Positions 20,756 to 30,969 of a stretch of 64,000 nucleotides of DNA are shown piece by piece. The notes below the pieces were generated by a model. The model worked only from the letters and a program-made list of their open reading frames with translations, was not told where the DNA came from and made no database searches. Source of the DNA: Hippopus hippopus. Taxonomy: Eukaryota; Mollusca; Bivalvia; Cardiida; Cardiidae. The stretch spans positions 30,240,122 through 30,304,121 of the forward strand of contig OX328101.1 in the NCBI GenBank assembly GCA_946811185.2. Direction: 5' to 3'. Every line of letters begins with the position of its first letter. The stretch's first letter is position 1. Both the position numbers and the translations under genes were made by a program.

Positions 20756-20963
20756 AACCCTTATCCTTCTGAATAAGTGAAATGAAACTTTCAAGCCGAT
20801 AGTAAAAAACATATTTTCTTATTTCGAAGGTATTTTTGGAGGAAAGATGTCTCCTTATCTGACAGTGTAGATCCAAGATCAGACTGCACGTTCTGTGCAG
20901 TCTGATCTTGATCTACGCTGTCTGCAAAAGGTCAGTAAGTCGCGTGTAGCAGCCTAAGGGTTC
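20756..20963 (-). mobile_element. Family C MITE
   Basis: AACCCTTATCCTTCTGAATA to TAGCAGCCTAAGGGTTC. The core CCAAGATCAGACTGCACGTT, CTGTGCAGTCTGATCTTG is perfect. The ends are CCCTTA in inverted orientation. Confidence 0.85.
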
Positions 20964-20984
20964 ATATTATGTAGATTCTTCAAA

Positions 20985-21350
20985 TGTCTAATTTTCGACG
21001 AATTTTCTGACTTTCGAAATAAGGCAATTTCTTGATTGGCTGAACCAAACGGTACAGCCAATCAAAAATTGTACTACTATCTCAATATATATAGAATAAG
21101 ACTAAGGGTCATGTATGGCTCAGTGGTAAAGTATAGCCCCTGATTAGAGCCTCACTGGAGCACTTGGTTATTCGTGGGAATGTCCTTTGGTAAGACATTT
21201 CAAAGCCCTAGCCTTCTACATGTGAAACCAAAGACTTATGTTAATAACCTATCTGTCGCCGTTATATGATTGAAATAACGTTGAAAGCGGCGTAAAACAC
21301 CATTCAAACACGCAATCTGAAATAAGATTAAGAACGCAATTTAAAATAGT
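20985..21350. mobile_element. Family D foldback interrupted by a SINE
   Basis: Left part: AGGCAATTTCTTGATTGGCT, AACCAAACGG, CAGCCAATCAAAAATTG, then AGAATAAGACTAAG. The SINE follows, and the D pattern resumes at about 21319 with GAAATAAGATTAAGAACGCA. The near-duplicated GAATAAGACTAAG / GAAATAAGATTAAG at the two joints looks like a 13-14 bp target duplication. Confidence 0.7.
21104..21318 (+). mobile_element. tRNA-derived SINE, second head type, nested in family D
   Basis: Head: TCATGTATGGCTCAGTGGTA (A-box-like), then GAGCACTTGGTTATTCGTGG in place of a good B box. The tail TGAAATAACGTTGAAAGCGG, CGTAAAACACCATTC is the same as in the other SINEs here. It therefore shares its 3' end, but not its head, with 33053-33355. 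Confidence 0.7.
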
Positions 21351-21361
21351 GGGACAATAAA

Positions 21362-21553
21362 GGACCAATCTACCATTCTTTCGGACGTTCTTGGTCTTAT
21401 TCTCCAAGATTTTCTAAATTTGAACGTAACACAATTTCTGATTGGCTAAACCAATTGGTTTAGCCAATCAAAAGTTGCGTTGCGTTCAAATTTAAGAAAA
21501 TTCTGGAGAATAAGACTGAGAATTTTCTTAAGAATAATTGATAAATACACACC
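21362..21553. mobile_element. Family D foldback, well preserved
   Basis: AAATTTGAACGTAACACAAT, TTCTGATTGGCTAAACCAAT and GGTTTAGCCAATCAAAAGTT, AAATTTAAGAAAATTCTGGA make an inverted repeat of about 75 bp per arm. One end keeps TAATTGATAAATACACACC. Confidence 0.85.
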
Positions 21554-21600
21554 TAGGTGATGCCAAGGAGACATATTGTATGAAAAAGTAAATCCCTGCA

Positions 21601-21790
21601 TTAAATCCTTTTAGGGCCATAGGCGAGAACAAGGGGCTTTTACGTACGGCATAGATTCAAGATCAGACTGCACAAAACGTGCAGTCTGATCGTGAATCAA
21701 TGCCATCCGCTTGTTTAGTCCAGCCTAAGGTAAAAGCTGTTCTGAGTGTCAATGGATTGTTTTGATCCGTCGAAAGAAGTCAAGTCTTCT
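21601..21790 (+). mobile_element. Family C-double-prime MITE
   Basis: TTAAATCCTTTTAGGGCCAT opens it; GATTCAAGATCAGACTGCAC, AAAACGTGCAGTCTGATCGT is the shared C core, but the body (CCATAGGCGAGAACAAGG, TTTAGTCCAGCCTAAGG, GATCCGTCGAAAGAAG) differs from family C and recurs at 23304-23480. The right end is uncertain and may reach the TTAA at 21885. Confidence 0.7.
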
Positions 21791-21884
21791 AGCATGAAAC
21801 AGGCTTCTATGTAAAAAGTAGGTTTAAACTGAAGGTTAAAACCAGTGATTGGATTCTTAAGCGATAAGTGTGTCATTGATAATA

Positions 21885-22088
21885 TTAACCCCAAGGCTGC
21901 TAAGCGCGACTCAAGCACCTATTGCGGCAGTGTAGATCAAGATCAGACTGTACAGAACGTGCAGTCTGATCTTGGATCTATATTGTCCGATAAGAGATGT
22001 CCCCGCCCCCATAATCTGAAATAGCAACATTTGGGTTTTTTTACTGTCGGCTTGAAAAGTTTAATCTAATTTATTTAGCAGGTTAAGG
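21885..22088 (+). mobile_element. Family C MITE, full-length
   Basis: TTAACCCCAAGGCTGCTAAG to TTTAGCAGGTTAAGGC. The core GATCAGACTGTACAGAACGT, GCAGTCTGATCTTGGATC is nearly perfect. Confidence 0.9.
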
Positions 22089-22129
22089 CAGCAGATTCAA
22101 TGTCAAATATTTGGGCCTCATGTATGTAT

Positions 22130-23300
22130 GCCTTCAGTTACAATCGCAGGCAGTTTTGATTCGAAAATAGACAGTGCACACTGAACGTACCGTCTGATCT
22201 TGATCCGCATTATTAGCTATTTATTACAGATACACTGATCTAAAACAGACTTAAAGATCAACACCTGGGTCCTTTGTTATCAACTGAATATACGCATTAA
22301 ATCAGCAGGGGACAGATAACCCTATGAATACTAAGCACCACTTACTTGAGTCGTGAATAAGGACTGTATAGATTAAGATCAGACGTTAAAAAAGCTTGCA
22401 GTCTGTTATTTTATCTACGCTGTACAGTATTTTATGATATTCAGATCTAAAAAGACACAAAAGCGCAACTTTTTTTTCACCTACTGGAAATATAAAATAT
22501 GTTCAATAAGCGTGGGACAATTCCATCCTTTGAAAGCCAAGCACAACGTTAGTGTGTTCGCAGGACAGTGTAGACCGTGAACAGACTGTACAAAACCTGC
22601 AGTCTGATCTTTAATCTGTACTATCCGATATTAATAACAGATGGACTGATCTAAAGCAGACTGAATTAGCAACATCTCGGTTATTCTTTTTTCCAAATGG
22701 AAATGTATCTTTAGATAGGAGAGGGCAGTTCCTTTGTATTCTATGTACCGCTAAAGTCTTCGTGAAGGACGCTGTAGATCCGATATCAGACTGCACAGAA
22801 CTTGCGGTCTGATCTTGTACCTACACTGTACTATGGTATACTGATCTTAAACAGGCTCAAAGGTCATGGTCTACCAAGCAAGACCCTTCAGTTGTTTCAT
22901 AGAACAATATAAATTCAAGATCAGATTGTACAGAACTTGCAGTCTGATCTGGAATCTACACAGTCCAAAATTTATCACAAACATACTTATCTAAGACGCA
23001 CTTAGATTTGCATTTTTTTTTTTTTCTTTAGCAAGAGAAAATATCAGCTAGGGGACAGTTCAAACCTCAGTGTACTACGAGTAAGTACTACTGAAGTATC
23101 CCCAGAAGATACAGTAGATCCAAGATTACAGGGTACATAACTTGCAGTCTGATCTTTGATCTCAGCTGCTCAATATTCTATTGAGATACATTCCGGTCCA
23201 TTATTTCAATTTAAAACAGTCTGAAAAAAAAAACACAGTCATGTCTTTGCCTCTGATCGGATATGTCCTGCTCAGTTCGAGTCGTATGCAATACGTAAAG
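22130..23300. repeat. Tandem-like array of diverged C-core units
   Basis: Six palindromic cores occur in series at about 22185, 22390, 22590, 22790, 22935 and 23140, typically 150-200 bp apart. Each has a CAGACTG...CAGTCTGATCT stem. Most are followed by a line such as ACTGATCTAAAACAGACT, and many are preceded by GGACAGT-type words. The spacers align only loosely, so the array is old. A C-double-prime element follows it directly. Confidence 0.65.
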
Positions 23301-23303
23301 GTT

Positions 23304-23490
23304 TTAATCCTTTAGCGCTATAGGCGAAAGTAAGGGCCTTTTGAGGACAGCATAGATCAAGATCAGACTGCACAGAACGTGCAGTCTGATCTTAGATCTA
23401 TACCGTCCTCTTGTTTAGACCAGTCTAAAAGCCATAAAAATGTGTCTGAGTTTCTCTGGATTTTATCGTCAGCCGTCGAAAGAGAGACCG
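23304..23490 (+). mobile_element. Family C-double-prime MITE, right side met by family A
   Basis: TTAATCCTTTAGCGCTATAG to GTCGAAAGAGAGACCGAG, matching 21601-21790 in order. The core GATCAAGATCAGACTGCACA, GAACGTGCAGTCTGATCTTA is perfect over more than 20 bp per arm. The A element at 23500 may be inserted in its right part. Confidence 0.75.
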
Positions 23491-23499
23491 AGTTTATAT

Positions 23500-23760
23500 G
23501 AGTCATGCTCTGTGAAAAGGGGGCTTAATGCAGCTGCGAAAAGTATCGATCCAGGTCAGCCTGCGCAGTCCGCGCAGGCTGACCTGGGCCGAAACTTTTC
23601 GCTATTGGTCAATTTTCTATATGTCCAAGGACAAGTCTATCTCATGATCAAGTTGGTTGTTAAAAAAAGTGGATATTATGGATCCATAAGTATGTGATGG
23701 CTGGCTTAGTACCATGGATCACGGAGATGCATTAAGCCCCCTTTTGTCAGAGCATGGCTC
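23500..23760 (-). mobile_element. Family A MITE, near-consensus
   Basis: GAGTCATGCTCTGTGAAAAG to TTTTGTCAGAGCATGGCTC. The palindrome GGTCAGCCTGCGCAGTCCGC, GCAGGCTGACCTGGGCCG is perfect. TATAT/ATAT flanks both ends. Confidence 0.9.
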
Positions 23761-23764
23761 ATAT

Positions 23765-24490
23765 ATTTCGCGCTGAAAGAGTTCGAATAACACGAAGCAG
23801 CTCATAAATTTTCATGAAGGGGGGGTTACAAAAAAATGTAAGTTCGCGACGTGCTGTAAATGCTTTCCAAAAGATTAAACAAATTCAACGATGTTTAATA
23901 TGGAAGGCGTGTTTCGATTACTACTTGTTTTGTGCAGCGGTTGTACCTCTATTTTGGCATAACCATTTAAATTTCACGAGTCTGTTGAAGAGAAGAAAAT
24001 ATCCAGATTATAGCTACTGAAAATGCGATACGGTGGGTCTGACCTAGATTTATGTCAGAAAATTGAACGTGTCATGTGACAATGTAATCTAATAGCCGCT
24101 GTCATTTTACATTTTTGTTCAGTTTTGGGGATAAGCGGAGATCTTGCGGCATGCTGGTTGCGTTAATGAGTTTTATAATCCATGCAGACTGGTACACCGG
24201 CTTATCCATTCAGTTTTACTAACTACATGTTTGAAAACTTAAACCGATCCACTTGAGCGGAAATTTCATTTTTTTGACACTAGCTTTTTTTTTAAAGTTA
24301 TTTTAACCCGTTATATTACAAACATGACTTAAATTTTATATCCTGGCTATGGACACATGGGAAATATTATTGGAAAAGCAGCAACCACGTGTATAGATTC
24401 TAGAATTTTTGCTGTTTTTTCCTGCATTTTTTATACAGTAGAAATAAGATATTTTTTATTTGTGTTACTTTTTTACTGGTTTTGATAGTT
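23765..24490. other. Unassigned AT-rich DNA
   Basis: No family or gene recognised. Confidence 0.5.
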
Positions 24491-24494
24491 TATA

Positions 24495-24869
24495 GGCCCA
24501 ATAGCAGCCAAAAGTAAACAATGCGGATATGAAAATGCATTTAAATTTAAATTGTTGGCATTTAAAAGTATGGATACTTTTGTGAAGATGGAAAAAAAAT
24601 CTATCATTGCAAGGTCGGCACAAGTGTTATTCTCTGGCAGAAAAATGAATCTACAACTAAGTAAAAAGTAAATAAAAGACTGAGCAACCTTGTAACTTTT
24701 GACCTAGTTTTAAAATTCTTTTTTCTGCCAGCAACTAACATTTGGACCGATCGTACAATTACAGATTGTCATCTTCACAGTAATTTTCATACTTTTAATT
24801 CGTATGGTTGAAATCTAAAATGCTTTTTTTTTCTTACCAGCCTTGTTTGCCTTTGGCCTCTACTGGGCC
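24495..24869. mobile_element. Family H foldback element, full-length
   Basis: Reference copy. GGCCCAATAGCAGCCAAAAG, TAAACAATGC at the left pairs with GCCTTTGGCCTCTACTGGGC at the right. Inside, AAAAGTATGGATACTTTTG, AAGTGTTATTCTCTGGCAGA pair with TCTGCCAGCAACTAACATTT and ATCTTCACAGTAATTTTCAT. Nearly the whole element is one imperfect inverted repeat. TTTA lies beside both ends. No frame is coding. Confidence 0.8.
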
Positions 24870-25057
24870 TTTAGATGTAGATGTAGGCATTTGTCCTTTA
24901 CTTTTAATAATATCCTCGAAACTAGCAACTGTTTGTAAAATGGTGGCCCGTGTCGCAATCGATACAATTATTGTCACTGTTCATTGCGAGGGTGAAGGGG
25001 GAGGGAATGCAAAAGCTAAATTGCCAACGATGATGATTGATAGGTAAGTTATAATCT

Positions 25058-25316
25058 AGCCTGCAGCACGCGAAAAGAGGCATTCGGACATTTGTGTAAA
25101 GTGTCATCCCGGATCAGCCTGCGCAGTCCGCGCAGGCTAATCCAAGACGATACCTTCCGTTCTTATGCATTTTTCTCTTTCGCGCAAGTCTATTGTAGTA
25201 CAAAATCAATTGTAGACGTAAAGTGTCGTCTCGGATCAGTCTGCGCGAAGTGCGCATGCTGATCCGCGACGACACTACGCAAATGTCCGAATGCCCCTTT
25301 TCGCGTGTTGCAAGCC
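25058..25316 (+). mobile_element. Family B MITE
   Basis: AGCCTGCAGCACGCGAAAAG to TTTTCGCGTGTTGCAAGCC. First palindrome GATCAGCCTGCGCAGTCCGC, GCAGGCTAATCC is good; the second (GATCAGTCTGCGCGAAGTGC) is damaged. Confidence 0.9.
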
Positions 25317-25319
25317 AAA

Positions 25320-25970
25320 TTATTATCATACCAGTAACCCATGGATAGTTTGATAATGCTTCTATTTTTAGCTCGTTGAAGTCGTCTGTAACTTGACAAA
25401 GCGCATAATGGTGTAACACTGCAAAAGAAGCGCTATCAAGAAAAGGTAGCAGAGGTTTGTTTGCTTAAAAAATCACGCCTAGTAAGTTAAATGAATTAGA
25501 AGTTAATGACATGGTCCAAAATGAACTACAGAACTATCGTTCTCTTATGCTGATACCGACTGCAGATCATTCATCTTTCCCATGAAGTAATATATGAAGT
25601 TATATACTTTCAAAAGAACCGAGAAATTACTTGACGTGAACTTTCTGTCGAAAATGACCTTGAAAGTGCAAAAACTTAAATTGATTTTCTCTCTGAAACC
25701 AGCTAATTTATTTACTTGGTAGTCTATGGCCTATAAGTAGCCTTTGTCCACCTGTATACACAATCGGTTGCCTTTATAAAGAGTTGCCGATAAAAGGAAT
25801 TTGCGTTATGGCGAAGTTTAAGAAGAATTAATGATATGATAATAATAGTGATTGCATTTAAAGGAGCTTGACTGTATAACGAGTCTTGCTAAAACGAGGT
25901 GAAGACGACACATTGGTTAAAAAATATAGAGTTTAAACTGTAAAACATGCATTTACCCTTACTGCGCCGT
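25320..25970. other. Unassigned DNA
   Basis: No recognised gene or repeat. Confidence 0.5.
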
Positions 25971-25974
25971 TAGA

Positions 25975-26056
25975 AGCTTTGGATGCTTCCGCACACAGAC
26001 TATAGATTTAAGACTGCACATTACGTGCGGACTTTTCCTGTATCTACACTATTAAA
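25975..26056. mobile_element. Family C core fragment
   Basis: CAGACTATAGATTTAAGACT, GCACATTACGTGCGGACTTT and CTGTATCTACACTATT are a decayed core. Confidence 0.5.
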
Positions 26057-26102
26057 TGAGCGGCGCTTTGTGAAACGGGAGTTTAATGCATCTGCGTAAA
26101 TT
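26057..26102 (-). mobile_element. Family A terminal fragment
   Basis: GAGCGGCGCTTTGTGAAACG, GGAGTTTAATGCATCTGCGT is one A end, cut off where the next A element starts at 26104. Confidence 0.65.
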
Positions 26103-26103
26103 T

Positions 26104-26365
26104 GAGCCGTGCTCTGGCAAAAGGGGGCTTAATGCATCTCCGTTATACATGATACTAGCCCAAGTCATTACATAATTATGGATCTATAGGAGCCACTGTT
26201 TTGAATAACCGACTTAATCATGAGCTAGATTGATCCTTTTACAAACAGAAAATTTACCAATAGCGAAAAGTTTCGGCCCAGGTCAGCCTGCGCGGAATGC
26301 GCAGGCTGACCTGGGTCGATACTTTTCGCAGATGCATTAAGCCCCCTTTTCACAGAGCACGGCTC
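26104..26365 (+). mobile_element. Family A MITE, near-consensus
   Basis: GAGCCGTGCTCTGGCAAAAG to TTTTCACAGAGCACGGCTC. The palindrome GGTCAGCCTGCGCGGAATGC, GCAGGCTGACCTGGGTCG has one mismatch. Confidence 0.9.
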
Positions 26366-26575
26366 CAATGCGTTATACAAAAACAAGTTATCACATTATT
26401 TTTCCATAAAATCTAGTCTGTCTAATGAGGTAGGATTGCCCTTTGACATACAGAAAATTTAAAAATAGAATAGCAAAAAGTTTCGATTCATGTCAGCCTG
26501 CGCGGACTGCGCAGGTTGACATGAGTCGATAATTTCTGCAGATGCATCGGACCCCCTTTTCACAAAGCATGACTC
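26366..26575 (+). mobile_element. Family A MITE, left end lost, next to the previous copy
   Basis: It starts inside A sequence (ATGCGTTATACAAAAACAAG) and ends TTTTCACAAAGCATGACTC. Core GTCAGCCTGCGCGGACTGCG, CAGGTTGACATGAGTCG. Together with the fragment at 26057 this means the middle A copy probably inserted in an older A copy, or the copies stacked in tandem. Confidence 0.8.
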
Positions 26576-26579
26576 AAAT

Positions 26580-27010
26580 ATATCGGTGAGATTTGCACTC
26601 TTTCCACCAGATCATTAAAGATGCAATAGTTTGATAAAGAGTTAAGATACATCAGTGTTAAGGTAAATGGACTGTTTCTTTTTACCTCGTTTCAATTATT
26701 ATAACCAGCACACATACGGTGAAGAACTTTTCTGTTTCAAAGAGAGGTCTTTTGAGCATATATGTTGGAGATACTGAGTCCCGTGGATTAGGTCTAATTT
26801 ATTCTGATATTTTCTGGTTTTTACTTCATAGGGATTTGTTAATGTTTTCCACCGTACCTTTATGGCGAAATAAGACTCCACGGATTTACGCCGTGAAAGA
26901 ATTTTAAACACCAAATATGATATGTATCTTTCTAAATGGCTTAAGCATAAAAAAACATGGTAAAATAACACCCGACTTTCAATGGGTGAATAATGGAAGT
27001 CCCTTTTTTT
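26580..27010. other. Unassigned AT-rich DNA
   Basis: A 104-codon minus frame (26699-27013) has no domain I recognise. No repeat match found. Confidence 0.4.
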
Positions 27011-27014
27011 CATG

Positions 27015-27233
27015 TTTAACTCTTAGCCCGGGCGAACGATAAATTTTAGACTGGTCCATATTGAAAACATTTGCAGACGCCAAATAAATTGTTGTTGAAA
27101 TGGTGGGATGGTGGGATTTGTCTTGGGGGGGGGATAAAATGCTGGTTCCCATTTTCTCCTTTTCCAATATGTTTTCAAAGATTCTTTATCTCAGGGTCGT
27201 GTACAAACAGTCTATTAATAGTTTTAGGGCTAA
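27015..27233 (-). mobile_element. Family E MITE, decayed
   Basis: TTAACTCTTAGCCCGGGCGA to AGTTTTAGGGCTAA. The hairpin is shortened (AAATGCTGGTTCCCATTTTC), with a G run before it. Confidence 0.7.
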
Positions 27234-27250
27234 AATCCCTGCTTGTGACA

Positions 27251-27461
27251 TTAGCCCTTATCCTGCTAAATAACTAAAATGAAATTTTCAATTCGATAAT
27301 AAAAACACAAATATTGCTTCTTCAAACGTAACTTTTGAGGAATAATATCTCGTTAGCGGACAGTGTAGATCAAAGATCAGACTGCACGTTCTGTGCAGTC
27401 TGATCTTGATCTACGCTGTCCGCAAAATGTCAGTGAGTCGCGCTTAGCAGCCTAAGTGTTG
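27251..27461 (-). mobile_element. Family C MITE
   Basis: TTAGCCCTTATCCTGCTAAA to TTAGCAGCCTAAGTGTTG. Core AAGATCAGACTGCACGTTCT, GTGCAGTCTGATCTTGATC is perfect. Confidence 0.9.
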
Positions 27462-27469
27462 AAAGTAGC

Positions 27470-27955
27470 GCCTGTGCTCTTCCATCGCATTTTTTAAACA
27501 CGAATTACTGTAAATGTTATTGTCGAATAAAACAGAAAACCCAGTAGCATGTTTCACAAAGAAGATGTATTTCATACAAAGTTTACAGGCCTCAACCCTT
27601 TGCCCTGTATATGCATGGCATTTTAGTATTCAGGAAGGATCTACCTATCAAAAGTCTTGGACTATTTCATCGCAGGTAAACAGATGGAATTCAAACAATT
27701 CTTTTGAACTGAGGGGTACAGTCTATTGTCTGCAATAGGTGTTCCAGCTATAGATACAATGCCCTTTCAGGTTATCATAATTGGGTACATGCCGGATCAG
27801 CCACAATCTTACTTAATGGCCACAAAAACGCTCAAATCAAAGAGGCTTCATATTTTGCGGTCATATTTTTTGCCGATCGCTTCGTTGAGTTATGCATTTA
27901 TTCCGAGCGTTGGTCCCTATTTAGGGACTCGAACGGAATGTGCCCTTTCCTATAT
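27470..27955. other. Unassigned DNA
   Basis: Two short frames (74 and 100 codons) overlap here with no recognisable domain. No repeat match found. Confidence 0.4.
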
Positions 27956-27957
27956 GT

Positions 27958-28522
27958 CCAGGGTCCGTATTAGCCGACCGTTCTTAAAAACATTCTTAGT
28001 GTTATTCTCAACAATTTTCTACATTTGAAAGTAACCCAATTTCTGATTGGCGAAACCTAATTTTTTAGCCAATCAGAAGTTGCGTTACTTTCCAAATCTA
28101 GAATAAGCGTAAGAATGAAATTAAAGGCCCTGAAGCGCCCCATTGTAAACAATGCAGGTGTTAAAATGCGTTTTAAATTTATTTCATACAATTTAAAAGT
28201 ATGGAATCTATTGTGAAAATGACAATCTTTTATCGTTCGGTTAGTCCAAGTGTTGGCAAGTTACTGGCAGAAAAATAAACTTTAAAACTAAGTAAAATGT
28301 TGCCAATTCACTCCATTTTTTGTGTATACTTTACCTTGTTTAAAAATTTATTTTTCTACCCGTGACTAACTCTTGGACCGACTGTACAATAACAAACTGT
28401 CATCTTCACAATAATTTTTATACTTTTAAAAGGTATGATTTAAATTTAAATGCATTTTAACAGCCGTATTGTTTACTTTTGGCCGCTACTGGGCCTTCAG
28501 GAATGTTTCCTGAATACAGGCA
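27958..28522. mobile_element. Family D foldback interrupted by family H
   Basis: GGGTCCGTATTAGCCGACCG and CAATTTCTGATTGGCGAAAC, TTAGCCAATCAGAAGTTGCG, AGAATAAGCGTAAGAATG end at about 28120. After the H element, GGAATGTTTCCTGAATACAG (about 28500-28519) matches the closing D end GAATGRTTGGTGAATACGGG. The nesting is probable rather than certain. Confidence 0.65.
28126..28495. mobile_element. Family H foldback element
   Basis: GGCCCTGAAGCGCCCCATTG, TAAACAATGCAGGTGTTAAA at the left and TTTAACAGCCGTATTGTTTA, CTTTTGGCCGCTACTGGGCC at the right. Middle arms CTGGCAGAAAAATAAACTTT and ACTAACTCTTGGACCGACTG align with the copy at 24495. Confidence 0.8.
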
Positions 28523-28630
28523 CAGAAATTGTATTTCATCACGTCGTCGGTGTCATAAAATGAAGATTCTATGAAAAAAGAGAGGTGTTATCACCCACAC
28601 CATCATCCGTTCATTCAAGGCTCTGTATTG

Positions 28631-28866
28631 TTAACTCTTTTCATACCATAGACGACATCACAGGCTTGTGTGGACAGTGTAGATCAAGATCAGACTGCAC
28701 AGAACATGCAATCTGATCTCTGATCTACACTGTCCACTGCTGTATTCCAGATTATGACCACACTGTCTCTTGATCTGTCAAAGAAAATGTATTTTCAGCC
28801 TTTGAGAAAATGTATTTTCAGCCTTTGAGAAAATGAAATTTATTTATTCAGTAGTGAAAAAGTTAA
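28631..28866 (+). mobile_element. Family C-prime MITE, full-length with intact core
   Basis: TTAACTCTTTTCATACCATA to GTGAAAAAGTTAA. The core GATCAAGATCAGACTGCACA, GAACATGCAATCTGATCTCT is the C core inside a different body. A 23-bp internal direct duplication (TGTATTTTCAGCCTTTGAGA twice) lies at 28789-28835. Confidence 0.85.
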
Positions 28867-28914
28867 TGTGATATCAACCGGTTTATAAAGTGAAGGAACA
28901 TTTTGTTGAGAAGC

Positions 28915-28938
28915 TGGAGAGAGAGAGAGAGAGAGAGG
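28915..28938. repeat. (GA)n microsatellite
   Basis: A pure GAGAGA run of about 22 bp. Confidence 0.95.
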
Positions 28939-28939
28939 A

Positions 28940-29815
28940 AGAAACAGAAAAACAGGCAGACCGATATACAGAAAGATGGACAATGAAATGTTAAAGATAA
29001 AATAGTGCCTTAACCAATACCAAACGATTGTACGATTACCTGTGAGTATTGCACGATAAACTGTGATTGGTGTGATGTCAACCATTCAACTGGTGGGACT
29101 GATGGTGTAATAGGACGATATACCACAACACCGTGCGATTGGTTGGGTGTTTGGATGAGACCGGTTGCACGATCATGGTCGTACAAGTGGTCTTGCAAGG
29201 AACCGAGGTTATTACCCGCCCAAATACATGTATATATCTCGCCAGGTCAACGCTGAATTCCGAAGGGCGAACGAAAAGTCGTCAAAAAAAGGCAAGAAAC
29301 ACCGAGCCAAAAAGAGAAGTCAGCAGCAGCAGCTTTCAGCTTCCTTCACAAAGGGCTGGAGACCATTTTAGTTGCTGAATGATTTGTCTTTTTAAAATAC
29401 ATGTAATCGCATAGACTTTCTTTAGTCGTACCATGGTGGTACAGTGTTGCGTGAGCTGATGTGAGTTGTCTAACAACAGTCAGATAGTCGCATTCAGAAC
29501 GTATCCGAACGTATGACTGGTAGCTAGAGATCCCTTATACGCGTACGCGTGTTGCACGACGTACATAGAATATCGTGCATCTTGTTGTGCAATGGTTTGC
29601 AACGTTGTGCAACACTCTCACGACTATTAGCGTGATCAAGAGCGAGTGATTCGATCGCATGAAGTCTTGTCAGATTTTTGAACATGTTAAAAAATCTAAC
29701 ACGATCGGTTTCGACCGCTTGAGACTCTGCAATGACTGTGACAGCTCGCAAAATTAATGATCATGCGAGTGTTCGTGCAAGACTGGTTAAAAAGTGTTGC
29801 AGGTGGTCGTAAACT
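28940..29815. other. Unassigned CpG-richer DNA
   Basis: The stretch is unusually rich in CG words (ACGATC, CGTACGCGT) with many scattered GTGCAAC, TCGTAC and CGATTG words, giving short imperfect repeats near 29030-29200 and 29520-29830. Short frames up to 81 codons have no known domain. Confidence 0.45.
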
Positions 29816-29819
29816 GGTC

Positions 29820-30530
29820 GTACCCCGATTGCTAAAGAGGCTTAAGAAAACTCCTGCAACAAGTTGGCTGAGACTGGTTCTAAACGTAGGTCTACATTGC
29901 GCCGAGGGAAGTCGCTTTACATAAAGATGAGAGATAGAAACAGAGATAGATACACAATGAGTGAAAAATAAAAGAGCGGAAGAGCCACAGATACAGAAAG
30001 AGAGATTGAAGAAGACCATAAAGACACACTTAGATATTGGAAAAGTAAAATGCACTAAAAGAACTCGAGCAACAAAGTGGCTGATAATGATTCTAAAAAC
30101 CTACATTTCGATGGGGGAAGTAGTTTTAAGTTCGGGTGAGTGACTGACACAGGGATAGAAACAGTAAATGTGACAGTGATAGAGAGAAAGGTCGACAGGG
30201 GCAGAAAGACAGACAGAGCGATGAAAGAAGATATAGACTGAACCAGAGATTAGAGAGGTAAATGCATTGAATTGACTCTAGGTTCTAAAAACCTAAATCG
30301 CGATGAGGGAAATCGGTTTAAAGAAAGGTCGAGAGGTAGACACAGAAATAAATACACACACAGCAAGAGAGATGGAGAAAGATCGCAAGAGACAGAAAGA
30401 CTGAAAGAAAGGCTGAAGAAGACCGAAAAAGACAGAACCGAAAGCTGGAACTGTAAAGTGCACTATAGCCTTGACTGGTTGTTAAAAGCTACATTACGCT
30501 GAGGGAAGTTAGCCTTTCACCAGGTTTATG
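29820..30530. repeat. Purine-rich tandem repeat, ~200-bp unit
   Basis: A marker such as TCTAAAAACCTACATTTCGA followed by TGAGGGAAGT recurs at about 29878, 30091, 30282 and 30483, giving steps of roughly 213, 191 and 201 bp. Between markers the plus strand is dominated by AGAGAGA, GACAGA and GAAAGA words. About four diverged units. A 76-codon Lys/Arg/Glu-rich frame at 30272 is a by-product of the composition. Confidence 0.7.
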
Positions 30531-30689
30531 TAAAGTTATGCAAGGCATCAGTCGAGTGATTTATGTGAGAAAGGAAATATTTCGTGTTATGTCAGAAAAA
30601 CTGTGTTGAATAAATGTCATTCCTCTCTACATAAACGGAAAACATGGTCATGTTTTCCCGTAACCCCATATCCACCTACGGGCATGCGT

Positions 30690-30960
30690 TAAAGCATTGG
30701 ATCCTTTGTAAAACAACGACTTTTTTAACAAATATTTTGAAGGCATCATGGGAAAAGAAAAAAGAAAAAGCTGACAACAAGCATTGTCTCTCTGTTCGGA
30801 AAACATTTTAGGAAAACTAAATAATGCTGATAAACAACATTTACTATTTTTTCAGATAATTTTTTCTACTGTTTCACAGACATCATTATTCAAGCTATAT
30901 TTATTTTTTGTCTGCAAAAGCTGTTAATATACACAAGTTTGAAATTCGTGAAATCTTCAA
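30690..30960 (+). mobile_element. Family E, heavily decayed
   Basis: GAAGGCATCATGGGAAAAGA, AAAAAGCTGACAACAAGC and TTTTTTGTCTGCAAAAGCTG follow the E order with poor identity. Confidence 0.5.
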
Positions 30961-30969
30961 CAAACTACA

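Noticed and set aside
30272..30502. Lys/Arg/Glu-rich 76-codon frame, possible nuclear protein
   Set aside because: Product of the purine-rich tandem repeat; no conserved motif and the frame is not kept in neighbouring units.
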